62,816 nt of DNA from Subdoligranulum sp. (lineage in GTDB: Bacteria; Bacillota; Clostridia; Oscillospirales; Ruminococcaceae), in the NCBI GenBank assembly GCA_004555405.1, contig SFIE01000016.1, forward strand, positions 1-62,816, written 5' to 3'. This document shows, piece by piece, positions 42,719-51,794 of this stretch. The stretch's first letter is position 1. Every line of letters starts with the position of its first letter. The notes under the pieces are model-generated. The model made no database searches. It saw only the letters and a list, made by a program, of their open reading frames with translations, and was not told where the DNA came from. A program made the translations under genes and the position numbers.

Positions 42719-42748
42719 TTGACATTTTAAATATTTGTAGAGTAGAAT
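42719..42748 (+). promoter_or_regulatory. Promoter of the topoisomerase operon
   Basis: TTGACA, an 18-base spacer and TAGAAT. The perfect palindrome TAGAATATTCTA (42743-42754) covers the -10 and could bind a repressor. Confidence 0.6.
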
Positions 42749-42819
42749 ATTCTATGTGCCCGCCGGCTTGGCCGGGCAGCGGAACCGGGGCCGTTATCCC
42801 CGGCAGTTCGGAGGAAATT

Positions 42820-44796
42820 ATGCCCAAAAAAGAGGAATACGGCAACGAAAGTATTACCAGCCTGAAGGGTGCCGACCGCGTTCGCAAGCGCCCGGGCGTT
42901 ATTTTTGGCTCAGACGGTGTGGACGGCTGCGCCCATTCGATTTTTGAGATCCTTTCCAACTCCATCGATGAAGCCCGCGAGGGCCACGGCGATAAGATCA
43001 TTCTGACCCGCTATAAGGACGGCAGCGTGCAGGTGGAGGACTTTGGCCGCGGTATGCCCGTGGATTACAATAAGGGCGAAGAGCGCTATAACTGGGAGCT
43101 GCTGTTCTGCGAAATGTATGCAGGCGGCAAGTACGGTGAGGACGAAAACAATTATGAATTCAGCCTGGGCCTGAACGGCCTGGGCCTTTGCGCCACACAG
43201 TATGCCAGCGAGTGGATGACAGCGGATATCTACCGTGACGGCTATCACTACCATTTGGATTTCCGCAAGGGCGAAAATGTCGGCGGGCTGCAGAAAGAGC
43301 CCTTCAAGGGCCGCCGCACCGGCAGCATTATCCGCTGGAAGCCGGACACCGAGGTGTTTACCGACATCCATGTGCCGCTGGAATACTACCGCGAAACCAT
43401 GAAGCGGCAGGCTGTGGTGAACGCCGGGCTCAGCCTGGTGCTGCGCGATGAGAGCGGCAGCGAAAAAACCGAGGAGACTTTCTGCTATCAAAACGGCATT
43501 GTGGATTATGTGGAGGAGATCGCCGGGCTGGACGCTATCACGCCTGTGCGCTTTATTGAAAGCAGTGCCACCGGCCGCGACCGTGAGGATCAGCCGGATT
43601 ACAAGGTGAAAATGAGCGCCGCCTTCTGCTTTTCCAACACGGCTCAAAGATTGGAGTATTACCACAACTCCAGCTGGCTGGAGCATGGCGGCAGCCCCGA
43701 CCGTGCGGTGCGCACGGCGTTTGTGAACCAGATCGATGCGTATCTGAAAAACAAAAACATCTATAAAAAGAACGAAAGCAAAATCACATTTCAGGATGTG
43801 CAGGACTGCCTGATCTATGTGTCCAACAGCTTTTCCACCCGCACCAGCTACGAAAACCAGACCAAAAAGGCCATCACCAACAAGTTTGTGGCACAGGCCA
43901 TGACCGAGTTTTTAAAGCATCAGCTGGAAGTGTATTTCATCGAAAAGCCGGACGAAGCGGAAAAGATCTGCCGTCAGGTGCTGGTGAACAAGCAGAGCCG
44001 TGAAAACGCCGAAAAAACCAGACAAACCGTTAAAAAGGCACTTTCTGTGCAAATGGATATGGCCAATCGCGTGGCCAAATTCAAGGATTGCCGCACCCGC
44101 GATGCCTCGCGCCGCGAGCTGTATATCGTGGAGGGCGACTCGGCAATGGGCGCTGTGATGCAAAGCCGTGACGGTGATTTTCAGGCGGCCATGCCCATTC
44201 GCGGCAAGATCCTCAACTGCCTGAAAGCCGATTACGAGCGCATTTTTAAAAGCGACATCATCACGGATCTGATCCGTGTGATGGGCTGCGGCGTAGAACT
44301 GGGCGGCAAGCACAACAAGCAGCTGGCTACCTTTAATCTGGACAACCTGCGCTTCAACAAGGTGGTCATCTGTACCGATGCCGATGTGGACGGCTACCAG
44401 ATCCGCACACTGGTGCTCACCATGCTGTACCGCCTCACCCCCACCCTGATCGAAAAGGGCTATGTGTATATCGCGGAATCGCCGCTGTATGAGATCAGCA
44501 CCAAGGATAAAACCTATTTTGCCTATACCGAGCAGGAAAAGGCAGAATTTCTGTGCGAGATCGGTGATAAAAAATACACAATCCAGCGAAGCAAGGGCTT
44601 GGGTGAAAACGACCCCGAAATGATGTGGCTCACCACCATGAACCCGGCCAGCCGCCGCCTGATCCGCGTGATGCCCGAGGAAGCCGCCCGCACCGCCGAG
44701 GTGTTCGATCTGCTTCTGGGGGATAATCTGGCAGGCCGTAAAGAGCACATTGCCCAGCATGGCGCAGAATATCTGGACGATCTGGATCTTTCGTGA
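42820..44796 (+). CDS. parE: Type II topoisomerase subunit B (ParE/GyrB-like)
   Basis: ATPase subunit of a heterotetrameric type II topoisomerase. 658 residues from the ATG at 42820 with GGAGG 6 bases upstream. GHKL ATPase motifs include E-I-L-S-N-S-I-D-E-A and D-F-G-R-G-M-P; G-L-N-G-L-G closes the lid. The TOPRIM domain has E-G-D-S-A-M-G-A (GyrB/ParE usually E-G-D-S-A-G-G), P-I-R-G-K-I-L-N and D-A-D-V-D-G. Paired with the A subunit 22 bases downstream. Topoisomerase IV is the best call; a diverged gyrase paralogue is possible because gyrAB are not in the window. Confidence 0.85.
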   Translation: MPKKEEYGNESITSLKGADRVRKRPGVIFGSDGVDGCAHSIFEILSNSIDEAREGHGDKIILTRYKDGSVQVEDFGRGMPVDYNKGEERYNWELLFCEMYAGGKYGEDENNYEFSLGLNGLGLCATQYASEWMTADIYRDGYHYHLDFRKGENVGGLQKEPFKGRRTGSIIRWKPDTEVFTDIHVPLEYYRETMKRQAVVNAGLSLVLRDESGSEKTEETFCYQNGIVDYVEEIAGLDAITPVRFIESSATGRDREDQPDYKVKMSAAFCFSNTAQRLEYYHNSSWLEHGGSPDRAVRTAFVNQIDAYLKNKNIYKKNESKITFQDVQDCLIYVSNSFSTRTSYENQTKKAITNKFVAQAMTEFLKHQLEVYFIEKPDEAEKICRQVLVNKQSRENAEKTRQTVKKALSVQMDMANRVAKFKDCRTRDASRRELYIVEGDSAMGAVMQSRDGDFQAAMPIRGKILNCLKADYERIFKSDIITDLIRVMGCGVELGGKHNKQLATFNLDNLRFNKVVICTDADVDGYQIRTLVLTMLYRLTPTLIEKGYVYIAESPLYEISTKDKTYFAYTEQEKAEFLCEIGDKKYTIQRSKGLGENDPEMMWLTTMNPASRRLIRVMPEEAARTAEVFDLLLGDNLAGRKEHIAQHGAEYLDDLDLS

Positions 44797-44818
44797 GATA
44801 GGAGGTTAAGGTTCAAAA

Positions 44819-47068
44819 ATGGCTAAAAAGAAAACTCCCAAACGCACCGCTGCCCGCCCCCAGCTGGGCGAAACGGTGCAGATCCACGATGCCGGTCTGG
44901 TGATGGAAACGCCCATCACCAACACGCTGGAAACCAACTATATGCCCTATGCCATGTCGGTGATCGTGTCGCGCGCGCTGCCGGATATCGACGGCTTCAA
45001 GCCTGCCCACCGCAAGCTTTTGTACACCATGTACACCATGAAGCTACTGGGCGGCCTGCGCACCAAAAGCGCCAACATTGTGGGCAGCACCATGCATTTG
45101 AATCCCCATGGCGATGCTGCAATTTACGACACCATGGTGCGCATGGGCCGCGGCAACGAAAGCCTGCTGGTGCCGTTTGTGGATTCCAAGGGCAACTTCG
45201 GCAAGGCATACAGCCGCGATATGGCCTATGCAGCCGCCCGTTACACCGAGGCCCGTTTAGAGCCCGTGTGTGAGGAGCTGTTCCGCGATATTGATAAAGA
45301 AACCGTAGACTTTGTGCCCAACTACGACAATACCACCACCGAGCCGTGCCTGCTGCCGGTCACATTCCCCACGATCTTGGCCAACAACACGCTGGGCATT
45401 GCCGTGGGCATGGCAAGCAACATCTGCTCGTTCAACCTCAGCGAGCTGTGCGCCGCCACGGTAGCGCTGCTCAAGGACCCCGAGGCCGATATTGCGGCCA
45501 TTATGCCCGCCCCGGATTTTGTGGGCGGCGGCAATATCCTGTACGATGCCGCCGAAATGGCCAGCATTTACAAAACCGGCCGCGGCAGCGTGCGTGTGCG
45601 CAGCACATGGGTGTATAACAAGGAAGAAAACATGGTGGAGGTGAACCACATTCCCCCCACCACCACGCTGGAAGCCATCATTGATAAGGTGAGCGATCTT
45701 ACCCGCGAGGGCAAGATCAAGGAGATCAGCGACATCCGCGATGAAACCGACCTGAACGGCTTAAAACTCACGCTGGATTTAAAGCGCGGGCAGGATCCGG
45801 AAAAGGTGATGGCCAAGCTGTGCCGCCTTACCCCGCTGGAGGACAGCTTTTCCTGCAACTTCAATATGCTGGTGGGCGGCCAGCCGCGTGTTTTGGGCGT
45901 GCGCGAGATCCTTACAGAGTGGATCGCCTTCCGCATGGAATGTGTGCGCCGCCGGGCCTATCACGATTTGCACACCAAGGAAAAGCGCCTGCATCTTTTG
46001 AAGGGCCTTGAAGCCATTTTGCTGGACATTGACAAGGCGGTGCGCATTGTGCGCGAAACCGCCGAGGAAAGCGAAGTGGTGCCCAATCTGATGATCGGCT
46101 TCGGCATTGACGAAGTGCAGGCCGACTATGTGGCCGAGATCAAGCTGCGGCACCTGAACCGTGAATATATCGTAAAGCGCACGCAGGAGATCGATCAGCT
46201 GGAAGCAGATATTGCCGACCTCAACGAGATCGTGGGCAGCAACGCCCGCATTCGCAAGATCATGGCGGCCGAGCTGAACGATGTGGCCAAAAAATACGGC
46301 CAGCCCCGCCGGTGCGAAATCCTGTACGAGGTGCCCGGCAGCGAGGAGACCGCCGAGGAAGAGCAGATCCCGGACTACCCGGTAACGCTGTTCTTCACAC
46401 GGGAAAGCTATTTCAAAAAGGTGACCGAAAAGAGCCTGCGCAACAGCGGCGAGCACAAGCTGAAGGAAGGCGACGAGATCATCTTCCGCAAGGATACGCA
46501 CAACGCGGTGGAGCTGCTGGTGTTTACCGACCGGCATCAGGTTTATAAGTGCCGTGCAGCCGACTTCCCGGACGGCAAGGTGAGCCAGATGGGCGAGTAT
46601 CTGCCCACCGCCCTTGGCATGGACGAGGACGAAAAGCCGATTTTCCTGGCAGTTCTGGAAAACGGCTACAAGGGCTGGTTCCTGTTCTGCTTTGCCAACG
46701 GCAAATGCGCCAAAATTCCGGCCGAAAGCTATGCCACCAAGCAGAACCGCCGCAAGCTGATCAAGGCCTACAGCGACAAAGAGGCGCTGGCGGATATGCT
46801 GTATCTGCCCGAGGAAACCGAGATCGCCATTCGCACCAGCGCGGGCCGTTTACTGCTGGTGGGTACTGCACAGATCGCAGCCAAAACCACCAAGGACAGC
46901 GCCGGTGTGGCGGTGATCACACTGAAAAAGAACCAGCACATCAGCGAGCTTACGCTGGCGGAAAAACTGGAGCTGGCCGATCCTCACCGCTATCGTGTGC
47001 GCAGCCTGCCCGCTGCGGGCGCTATTTTGCGGCAGGAGGATTCCACCGAGCAGATGTCGCTGCTGTAA
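44819..47068 (+). CDS. parC: Type II topoisomerase subunit A (ParC/GyrA-like)
   Basis: DNA-cutting subunit, 749 residues. The catalytic tyrosine is Y142 in A-A-R-Y-T-E-A-R-L. The winged-helix region reads N-P-H-G-D-A-A-I-Y-D (95-104), so the position equal to GyrA Ser83 is an alanine (A100) while the acidic residue is kept. A tower, coiled coil with a C-gate and a C-terminal domain follow; the C-terminal part (about 520-749) is shorter than in GyrA and no clear GyrA-box is seen, which favours topoisomerase IV. Forms an operon with the B subunit. Confidence 0.87.
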   Translation: MAKKKTPKRTAARPQLGETVQIHDAGLVMETPITNTLETNYMPYAMSVIVSRALPDIDGFKPAHRKLLYTMYTMKLLGGLRTKSANIVGSTMHLNPHGDAAIYDTMVRMGRGNESLLVPFVDSKGNFGKAYSRDMAYAAARYTEARLEPVCEELFRDIDKETVDFVPNYDNTTTEPCLLPVTFPTILANNTLGIAVGMASNICSFNLSELCAATVALLKDPEADIAAIMPAPDFVGGGNILYDAAEMASIYKTGRGSVRVRSTWVYNKEENMVEVNHIPPTTTLEAIIDKVSDLTREGKIKEISDIRDETDLNGLKLTLDLKRGQDPEKVMAKLCRLTPLEDSFSCNFNMLVGGQPRVLGVREILTEWIAFRMECVRRRAYHDLHTKEKRLHLLKGLEAILLDIDKAVRIVRETAEESEVVPNLMIGFGIDEVQADYVAEIKLRHLNREYIVKRTQEIDQLEADIADLNEIVGSNARIRKIMAAELNDVAKKYGQPRRCEILYEVPGSEETAEEEQIPDYPVTLFFTRESYFKKVTEKSLRNSGEHKLKEGDEIIFRKDTHNAVELLVFTDRHQVYKCRAADFPDGKVSQMGEYLPTALGMDEDEKPIFLAVLENGYKGWFLFCFANGKCAKIPAESYATKQNRRKLIKAYSDKEALADMLYLPEETEIAIRTSAGRLLLVGTAQIAAKTTKDSAGVAVITLKKNQHISELTLAEKLELADPHRYRVRSLPAAGAILRQEDSTEQMSLL

Positions 47069-47102
47069 AAGCCGGGCGGCAGTGCTTTTTGCAAGAATTT
47101 TC

Positions 47103-47131
47103 TTGCAATCCGTGTATTGGTATGATATTAT
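47103..47131 (+). promoter_or_regulatory. Promoter of secG
   Basis: TTGCAA, a 17-base spacer and TATTAT. Confidence 0.6.
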
Positions 47132-47170
47132 GATATATACACGAATTGCTAAATTAGGAGACTTTGCTAT

Positions 47171-47422
47171 ATGAATGCTATCGAGATCATTTTTGCTGTG
47201 GTTCTGATTCTGGTTTGCGCAGTGATCATTGCCTTCACCCTGATGCAGGAGCCTAAGGGCCGCGGCCTTTCCGGCGCGATCACCGGTGATGCAAGCAGCA
47301 TGATCGGCGCTGGTCGTGCCCGCTCCAACGATGTGAAGCTCGCCAATGTGACCCGCGTTTGCGGCGTGATCTTTATGATCGTGGCACTGGTGGCCTGCAT
47401 TGTGAGCGCTCGCATGGGCTAA
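47171..47422 (+). CDS. secG: Preprotein translocase subunit SecG
   Basis: Small subunit of the SecYEG export channel. 83 residues with two membrane helices (about 4-24 and 60-80) joined by a loop with the diagnostic L-M-Q-E-P-K-G-R-G-L-S-G and a serine/glycine-rich stretch. TAGGAG precedes the ATG. It has its own promoter and is followed by a terminator and rnr, the usual order in Firmicutes. Confidence 0.93.
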   Translation: MNAIEIIFAVVLILVCAVIIAFTLMQEPKGRGLSGAITGDASSMIGAGRARSNDVKLANVTRVCGVIFMIVALVACIVSARMG

Positions 47423-47443
47423 GGCTGAAAATATGCAAAAAGG

Positions 47444-47482
47444 ACAGGCGGTTCGCGTTTTTGGCGAGCCGCCTGTTTTTTT
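47444..47482 (+). terminator. Terminator after secG
   Basis: ACAGGCGG and CCGCCTGT pair with TTCGC/GGCGAG inside, then a T run. Some read-through to rnr is likely. Confidence 0.85.
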
Positions 47483-47539
47483 GTGTAAAAAGCAGGAATA
47501 ATAAAAATCAATAGAAAGAAAAACAGAGGGGAATAGAAT

Positions 47540-49636
47540 ATGTCCATCAAAGGTAAGGTGCTGCGGGAGCTGGAAAGCCATCCCTGCCGCATGGGAGAGC
47601 TCACGCGGAAGCTGGGCAACAACAAAAAGGTGCAGGCTGCCCTGCGTGAGCTGCGAAGCCAGGGCATCGTGCAGGAAAAAGCCGGGCTGTATGCCCTGAA
47701 AAAAGAGCAAAAGCCCGAAGGCGAGCCCTGCGTGCTGGTAAAGCTGGCCGAAACCTTCGGCTTTGCCAAGCGGGATGACGGCAAGGACGATATTTTTGTG
47801 CCGGGCCGCAGCCTGAAGGGGGCTATGCCCGGCGATAAAATTCTGGTAAAGCTGTTTGAGCGCCCGCGTGTGCCCGGCAGCATGGAAGGCGAGGTGACCG
47901 CCATCACCGAGCCGGAAAACCGGCTGGTGGGCACGCTGATCCAGCTGCCCGGCGGGCGGCTGTTCCTTTCGCCGGACCGCTGCCCCGAGGTGCTTATTGC
48001 GCTGCGCCGGGGCGGCGCGGGCGGTGCCCGGGTGGGCGATAAGGTGGCGGCGGCCCTCACCCATCGCGGCGAGCGCCACAGCGACCATCAGGCCGCGGTG
48101 ACTCTGCGCTTCGGCAGTGCCGAAAGCGCGCGCCAGTGCGCCCGGGCCATTCTGTTTTCGCATGAAGTAGACCCGGTGTTCCCCGACGATGTGCAAAACG
48201 AAGCCGCCGCCATTCCCACGGGCATTCCCGAAAGCGAGCAGGCGCACCGGCTGGATCTGCGAAGCGAGCCCATCTTTACCATCGACTCGGCCGAAACCAA
48301 AGATATCGACGATGCCATCAGCATCAAGGCCACCGAAACCGGCTTTGAACTGGGCGTACACATTGCGGATGTAAGCTATTATGTGCGCCCGGGCACCCGC
48401 CTGAACGAAGAAGCCTTTGCCCGTGCCACCAGCGTGTACTATGCCAGCAGCGTGGCGCCCATGCTGCCCAAAGAGCTTTCCAACGGTGTGTGCAGCTTGA
48501 ACGAAGGCGAAGACAGACTGGCGTTTTCCTGCCTGATGCAGCTGGATGCGCAGGGGCGTGTGCAAAGCTATCGCTTTGCCAAAACGCTGATCCGCAGCCG
48601 GGTGAAGGGCGTGTATAAAGAGATCAATGCACTGCTGGCAGGCACTGCCGAAGAATGCGTGGCACAGCGCTACCGTGAAGTGTCCGGCGAGTTTGCAGCC
48701 ATGAAGCAGCTGTATCGCAAGCGTGTGGCGCAGCGCAAGGCGCGCAGTGCCATGGAACTGGAAACCAAAGAGGGCAAGCTGATCCTGAACGATGCCGGAG
48801 TGTGCGTGGGCGTGGAATGCCGCGAGCGCGGCGTTTCGGAGTGCATGATCGAAGAATTCATGCTGCTGGCCAACGAGTGCGCCGCCCATCTGGGCCGCAC
48901 CGAAAAGCTGCCGTTTGTGTATCGTGTGCATGAACAGCCGGACCCGGACAAGGTGAACACGCTGGTGCAAATGCTGGCGGCCTGCGGCATTGCGGCCAAA
49001 TTTAAAAAGGCAGTGCCCACCCAGCGTGAGCTGGGCCAGATTCTGGAGGAAGTGCGCGGCACCAAGCTGGAAATGGCAGTGAACACCGCAGTGCTGCGCA
49101 GTATGCAGAAGGCGGATTATCAGCCCGAGCCCAAGGGCCATTTCGGCTTGGCGCTTGAGGATTATGCCCACTTTACCAGCCCCATCCGCCGCTATCCGGA
49201 TCTTTCGATCCACCGCATTATGAGCGACTGGCTGGCAGGTGTGCGCGGAGAAGAGCTGCGCCGCCGCTATGAAAAGTTCGCACAGGACGCCAGCCGCCAA
49301 AGCAGCGAGCGTGAGCTGAACGCCATGCAGACCGAGCGTGAAGCTGAGGACTGCTATAAGGCCGAATATATGCGCGCCCACCTTGGCGAAAGCTTTGAGG
49401 GCCGTGTGAGCGGCGTTACCGCCAAGGGCCTGTTTGTGATGCTGGAAAATACCGTGGAGGGCTTTTTGCCTGCCCGCCTTTTGTGCCGCGGCGAGCCCGT
49501 GCTGAGCGAGGGCGTGCGACTGAGCGATGCACTGAGCGGCAAAACATGGATGCTGGGCGATGCCGTGCAGGTCACGGTGGCCAAGGCCGATGTGCCCGGC
49601 GGAAAAATCGATTTTGCCCCGGCGGAAAGCTGCTAA
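47540..49636 (+). CDS. rnr: Ribonuclease R
   Basis: 3'-5' exoribonuclease of the RNB family that degrades structured RNA. 698 residues: an N-terminal helix-turn-helix (about 5-55), cold-shock domains, the RNB core with D-S-A-E-T-K-D-I-D-D-A-I (the catalytic Asp cluster) and a C-terminal S1 domain (about 615-690). AGAGGGG lies upstream of the ATG. smpB, a common next gene, is not present here; DUF2508-bofA follow instead. Confidence 0.95.
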   Translation: MSIKGKVLRELESHPCRMGELTRKLGNNKKVQAALRELRSQGIVQEKAGLYALKKEQKPEGEPCVLVKLAETFGFAKRDDGKDDIFVPGRSLKGAMPGDKILVKLFERPRVPGSMEGEVTAITEPENRLVGTLIQLPGGRLFLSPDRCPEVLIALRRGGAGGARVGDKVAAALTHRGERHSDHQAAVTLRFGSAESARQCARAILFSHEVDPVFPDDVQNEAAAIPTGIPESEQAHRLDLRSEPIFTIDSAETKDIDDAISIKATETGFELGVHIADVSYYVRPGTRLNEEAFARATSVYYASSVAPMLPKELSNGVCSLNEGEDRLAFSCLMQLDAQGRVQSYRFAKTLIRSRVKGVYKEINALLAGTAEECVAQRYREVSGEFAAMKQLYRKRVAQRKARSAMELETKEGKLILNDAGVCVGVECRERGVSECMIEEFMLLANECAAHLGRTEKLPFVYRVHEQPDPDKVNTLVQMLAACGIAAKFKKAVPTQRELGQILEEVRGTKLEMAVNTAVLRSMQKADYQPEPKGHFGLALEDYAHFTSPIRRYPDLSIHRIMSDWLAGVRGEELRRRYEKFAQDASRQSSERELNAMQTEREAEDCYKAEYMRAHLGESFEGRVSGVTAKGLFVMLENTVEGFLPARLLCRGEPVLSEGVRLSDALSGKTWMLGDAVQVTVAKADVPGGKIDFAPAESC

Positions 49637-49692
49637 AATGCTCCCCTTTCGCATAAGCTGGTAAAAAGCAATGCGGAAGGGGAGCTTTGCGT

Positions 49693-49938
49693 ATGTGCAA
49701 ACAAAAAACAGGCTTCTGGAAAACCAAAAGCGATACGGAAAAAGCGCGCTACTGCCCGGATCTGGAAGAGCAGCTGCGGGAATGCATGGCCCAGATGCGG
49801 CAAAACAAAATGCTGTTCGATCTGGAAACAGAGCCCGAGCTTGTGGAGCAGCGCATCTACGAGGGGCGGGCCCTGCAGTGCCGCTATGAATACTTAATGC
49901 GCCGCGCGCGGGCCGTGGGCCTGCGCACCATTCTGTGA
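49693..49938 (+). CDS. DUF2508 (YaaL-like) protein
   Basis: 81 residues, charged and mainly helical, with conserved Y-L-M-R-R-A-R-A-V-G-L-R near the C-terminus. ATG at 49693 has GGAG 8 bases before it. The stop overlaps the GTG start of the bofA homologue. In Bacillus subtilis yaaL is also directly before bofA, which supports the call. Function is unknown in the family. Confidence 0.75.
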   Translation: MCKQKTGFWKTKSDTEKARYCPDLEEQLRECMAQMRQNKMLFDLETEPELVEQRIYEGRALQCRYEYLMRRARAVGLRTIL

Positions 49939-50186
49939 GCGGGGCATGGTGGGCGGCCGCCGGGGCCAGCCTTTGGTGTGTAAGCCGGGCAGCTGCCGGG
50001 CAAAAGCACCCGGTCAAAGCGCTTTTGGCCAACGCCGTGCTGGGCGTGGCGGCGCTGGGGGCTGTGGAGCTGGCGGCAGAGTACACCGCTGTAAGCCTGC
50101 CGCTCAACTGGTTTACGGCCTTTGTAAGCGTGGTGCTGGGCGCACCGGGGGTGATTCTGCTATTGCTGCTTCGGCTGTGGATATAA
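49935..50186 (+). CDS. bofA: Pro-sigma-K processing inhibitor BofA family protein
   Basis: 83-residue membrane protein. Two to three hydrophobic segments cover most of it, and the C-terminal L-P-L-N-W-F-T-A-F followed by L-G-A-P-G-V-I-L-L matches the BofA family. GTG start overlaps the previous stop by four bases, so translation is coupled. In Bacillus BofA holds back the protease that activates sigma-K during sporulation. Whether this organism sporulates cannot be told from the window, so the protein may be a relic or have another role. Confidence 0.8.
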   Translation: MSGAWWAAAGASLWCVSRAAAGQKHPVKALLANAVLGVAALGAVELAAEYTAVSLPLNWFTAFVSVVLGAPGVILLLLLRLWI

Positions 50187-50210
50187 AGGCGGCGGCATCA
50201 CCTGTAAAAC

Positions 50211-50257
50211 AAAAAAGCTGCGCAGGAAATTTGCGTTTCCTGCGCAGCTTTTGTTTT
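50211..50257. terminator. Bidirectional terminator between bofA and rnpB
   Basis: AAAAAAGCTGCGCAGGAAA and TTTCCTGCGCAGCTTTT pair nearly perfectly. Confidence 0.93.
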
Positions 50258-50266
50258 TGATAAAAA

Positions 50267-50621
50267 GGAAAACGACCGGACCGTAAGCCGGGTTCTGTAT
50301 TAAACGACGATCTATCTTGGCCATGCGTTGCCGCAGGGCTCACGCCATCTCCGGGACGGTGCGGAGCTTCCACATAATGTCCCATACGGATGTTGCTTCT
50401 GGTAGGGTTTACAGAGCCGCAATGTCTCCACTGCGCTGGTGAGCTCTTACCTCGCCTTTCCATCCTTACCCGGTAAAAACCGGGCGGTTTATTTCTGTTG
50501 CACTCTCCCTGGGGTCACCCCCGGCTGCCGTTAGCAGTTACCATGCTCCTGTGAAGCCCGGACTTTCCTCAGGCCAAAGGTTTCCCTTTGGTCCCGCCGC
50601 CGTATGTTCCACTCGTTTTCC
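50267..50621 (-). ncRNA. rnpB: RNase P RNA, bacterial class A
   Basis: On the minus strand the RNA opens with GGAAAACGA and ends with TCGTTTTCC, the P1 stem. It contains the family landmarks GAGGAAAGUCCGGGCUUC near the 5' end, then GGUAAGAGCUCACC, and near the 3' end ACAGAACCCGGCUUAC (the tRNA CCA-binding P15 side). Size is about 355 bases, type A. RNase P RNA removes 5' leaders from tRNA precursors together with RnpA. The minus-strand promoter at 50629-50657 fixes the start. Confidence 0.96.
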
Positions 50622-50628
50622 GGTTGGT

Positions 50629-50657
50629 ATCATAGCACAAATTCCGCCTTTTTGCAA
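50629..50657 (-). promoter_or_regulatory. Promoter of rnpB
   Basis: Minus strand TTGCAA, a 17-base spacer and TATGAT, ending eight bases before the RNA start. Confidence 0.75.
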
Positions 50658-50675
50658 GGCGAAAACCCGAAAGAT

Positions 50676-50704
50676 TTGCAAAAAAGGCAAAAATGAGGTA
50701 TAAT
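50676..50704 (+). promoter_or_regulatory. Promoter of the RluD-type synthase gene
   Basis: TTGCAA, a 17-base spacer and TATAAT, divergent from rnpB. Confidence 0.7.
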
Positions 50705-50824
50705 ATACAGGTTGCTCCAGCGCAAAGCGATGCAAAAAGCAGCCATTTTTGCTGAATTTGGCTTTCCGGTGCAGCTTTTTACGAAAAAATACACGCTGCT
50801 TTGGGCAAAAAGGGGGCGCTTTGC

Positions 50825-51721
50825 ATGGAACTGTCCTATCAGGCAGCCCCCGAGGATGCCGGAAAACCGCTTTCGCTGTTTCTGCGCGAGCAGGGCATTT
50901 CGGCAGGCTTTATCAAAAGCGTAAAATACGGCGCGGGCTTTTTTGTGAACGGTGTGCCCGTACACACCAACCATCGCCTGCAGCCGGGGCAGACCGTGCG
51001 CTTTGCCCTGCCGCCCGAGCAGCCCACCACCGTGCAGCCCCAAGCCGATATACCGCTGCACATTGTGTACGAAGATGATTTTGTGCTGGCGCTCAACAAG
51101 CCTGCCGGCATAGCGGTTCACCCTACGCTCAATTATCCGGGCGGCACACTGGCCAACGCCTGGATGGCCGAGCTGCAGCGCCGGAACGAAACCGGCGTGT
51201 TTCGCCCGGTGAACCGCATTGATAAAGATACCAGCGGCCTTGTGCTGTGCGCCAAAAATTCCTTTGCCGCGCCCATGCTGGCCGAAACTGCCGAAAAGCG
51301 CTATTATGCACTGGTGCAGGGGCAGCTGCCGCTGGGCCGGGGGCAGATCGATGCCCCCATCGGCCGCCGGGGCGACAGCATCATTGGCCGGTGCGTGTGC
51401 GAAAACGGCAAGCCCAGCTGCACCCAGTATACGGTGCTGGCCGTGGGGGCCGGGCACAGCCTGGTGCGCTGCCGCCCCATCACCGGGCGCACCCATCAGA
51501 TCCGCGTGCATTTTTCCTATCTGGGGCACCCGCTGGCGGGGGATGATCTGTATGGCGGCAGCCGGCAGCACATTGCCCGGCAGGCGCTGCACTGCGGCCG
51601 CGTGGAGTTTGTGCATCCCGTAAGCAAGGCGGCCATGCGGCTGGAATGCCCCTTGCCACCGGACTTCTGCCGTTTATTGGCAGAAATGGAAGTAAATGCC
51701 ACAACCGTGGAACATTTGTGA
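50825..51721 (+). CDS. RluA/RluD-family pseudouridine synthase with S4 domain
   Basis: 298 residues from the ATG at 50825 with GGGGG upstream. An N-terminal S4 RNA-binding domain (about 12-60) precedes the catalytic domain with L-N-K-P-A-G (90-95) and the catalytic D133 in N-R-I-D-K-D-T-S-G. G-R-T-H-Q-I-R-V-H and H-P-L-A-G-D-D-L-Y-G are intact. It isomerises uridines in 23S rRNA or tRNA; the exact site cannot be assigned. Unlike the decayed copy at 25430-26101, this one is complete. Confidence 0.92.
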   Translation: MELSYQAAPEDAGKPLSLFLREQGISAGFIKSVKYGAGFFVNGVPVHTNHRLQPGQTVRFALPPEQPTTVQPQADIPLHIVYEDDFVLALNKPAGIAVHPTLNYPGGTLANAWMAELQRRNETGVFRPVNRIDKDTSGLVLCAKNSFAAPMLAETAEKRYYALVQGQLPLGRGQIDAPIGRRGDSIIGRCVCENGKPSCTQYTVLAVGAGHSLVRCRPITGRTHQIRVHFSYLGHPLAGDDLYGGSRQHIARQALHCGRVEFVHPVSKAAMRLECPLPPDFCRLLAEMEVNATTVEHL

Positions 51722-51738
51722 ATTCTGAGGTTGGGCGG

Positions 51739-51767
51739 TTGCCCGGAAAAAACCAATGCGATATAAT
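51739..51767 (+). promoter_or_regulatory. Promoter of the M23 peptidase gene
   Basis: TTGCCC, a 17-base spacer and TATAAT. Confidence 0.6.
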
Positions 51768-51794
51768 AAAAAGGATAGATAAGGAGGGCAGATT

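Noticed and set aside
46850..50107. 1085-codon minus-strand open frame opposite parC, secG, rnr and bofA
   Set aside because: Shadow of GC-rich genes on the plus strand; crosses several terminators and has no protein motif.
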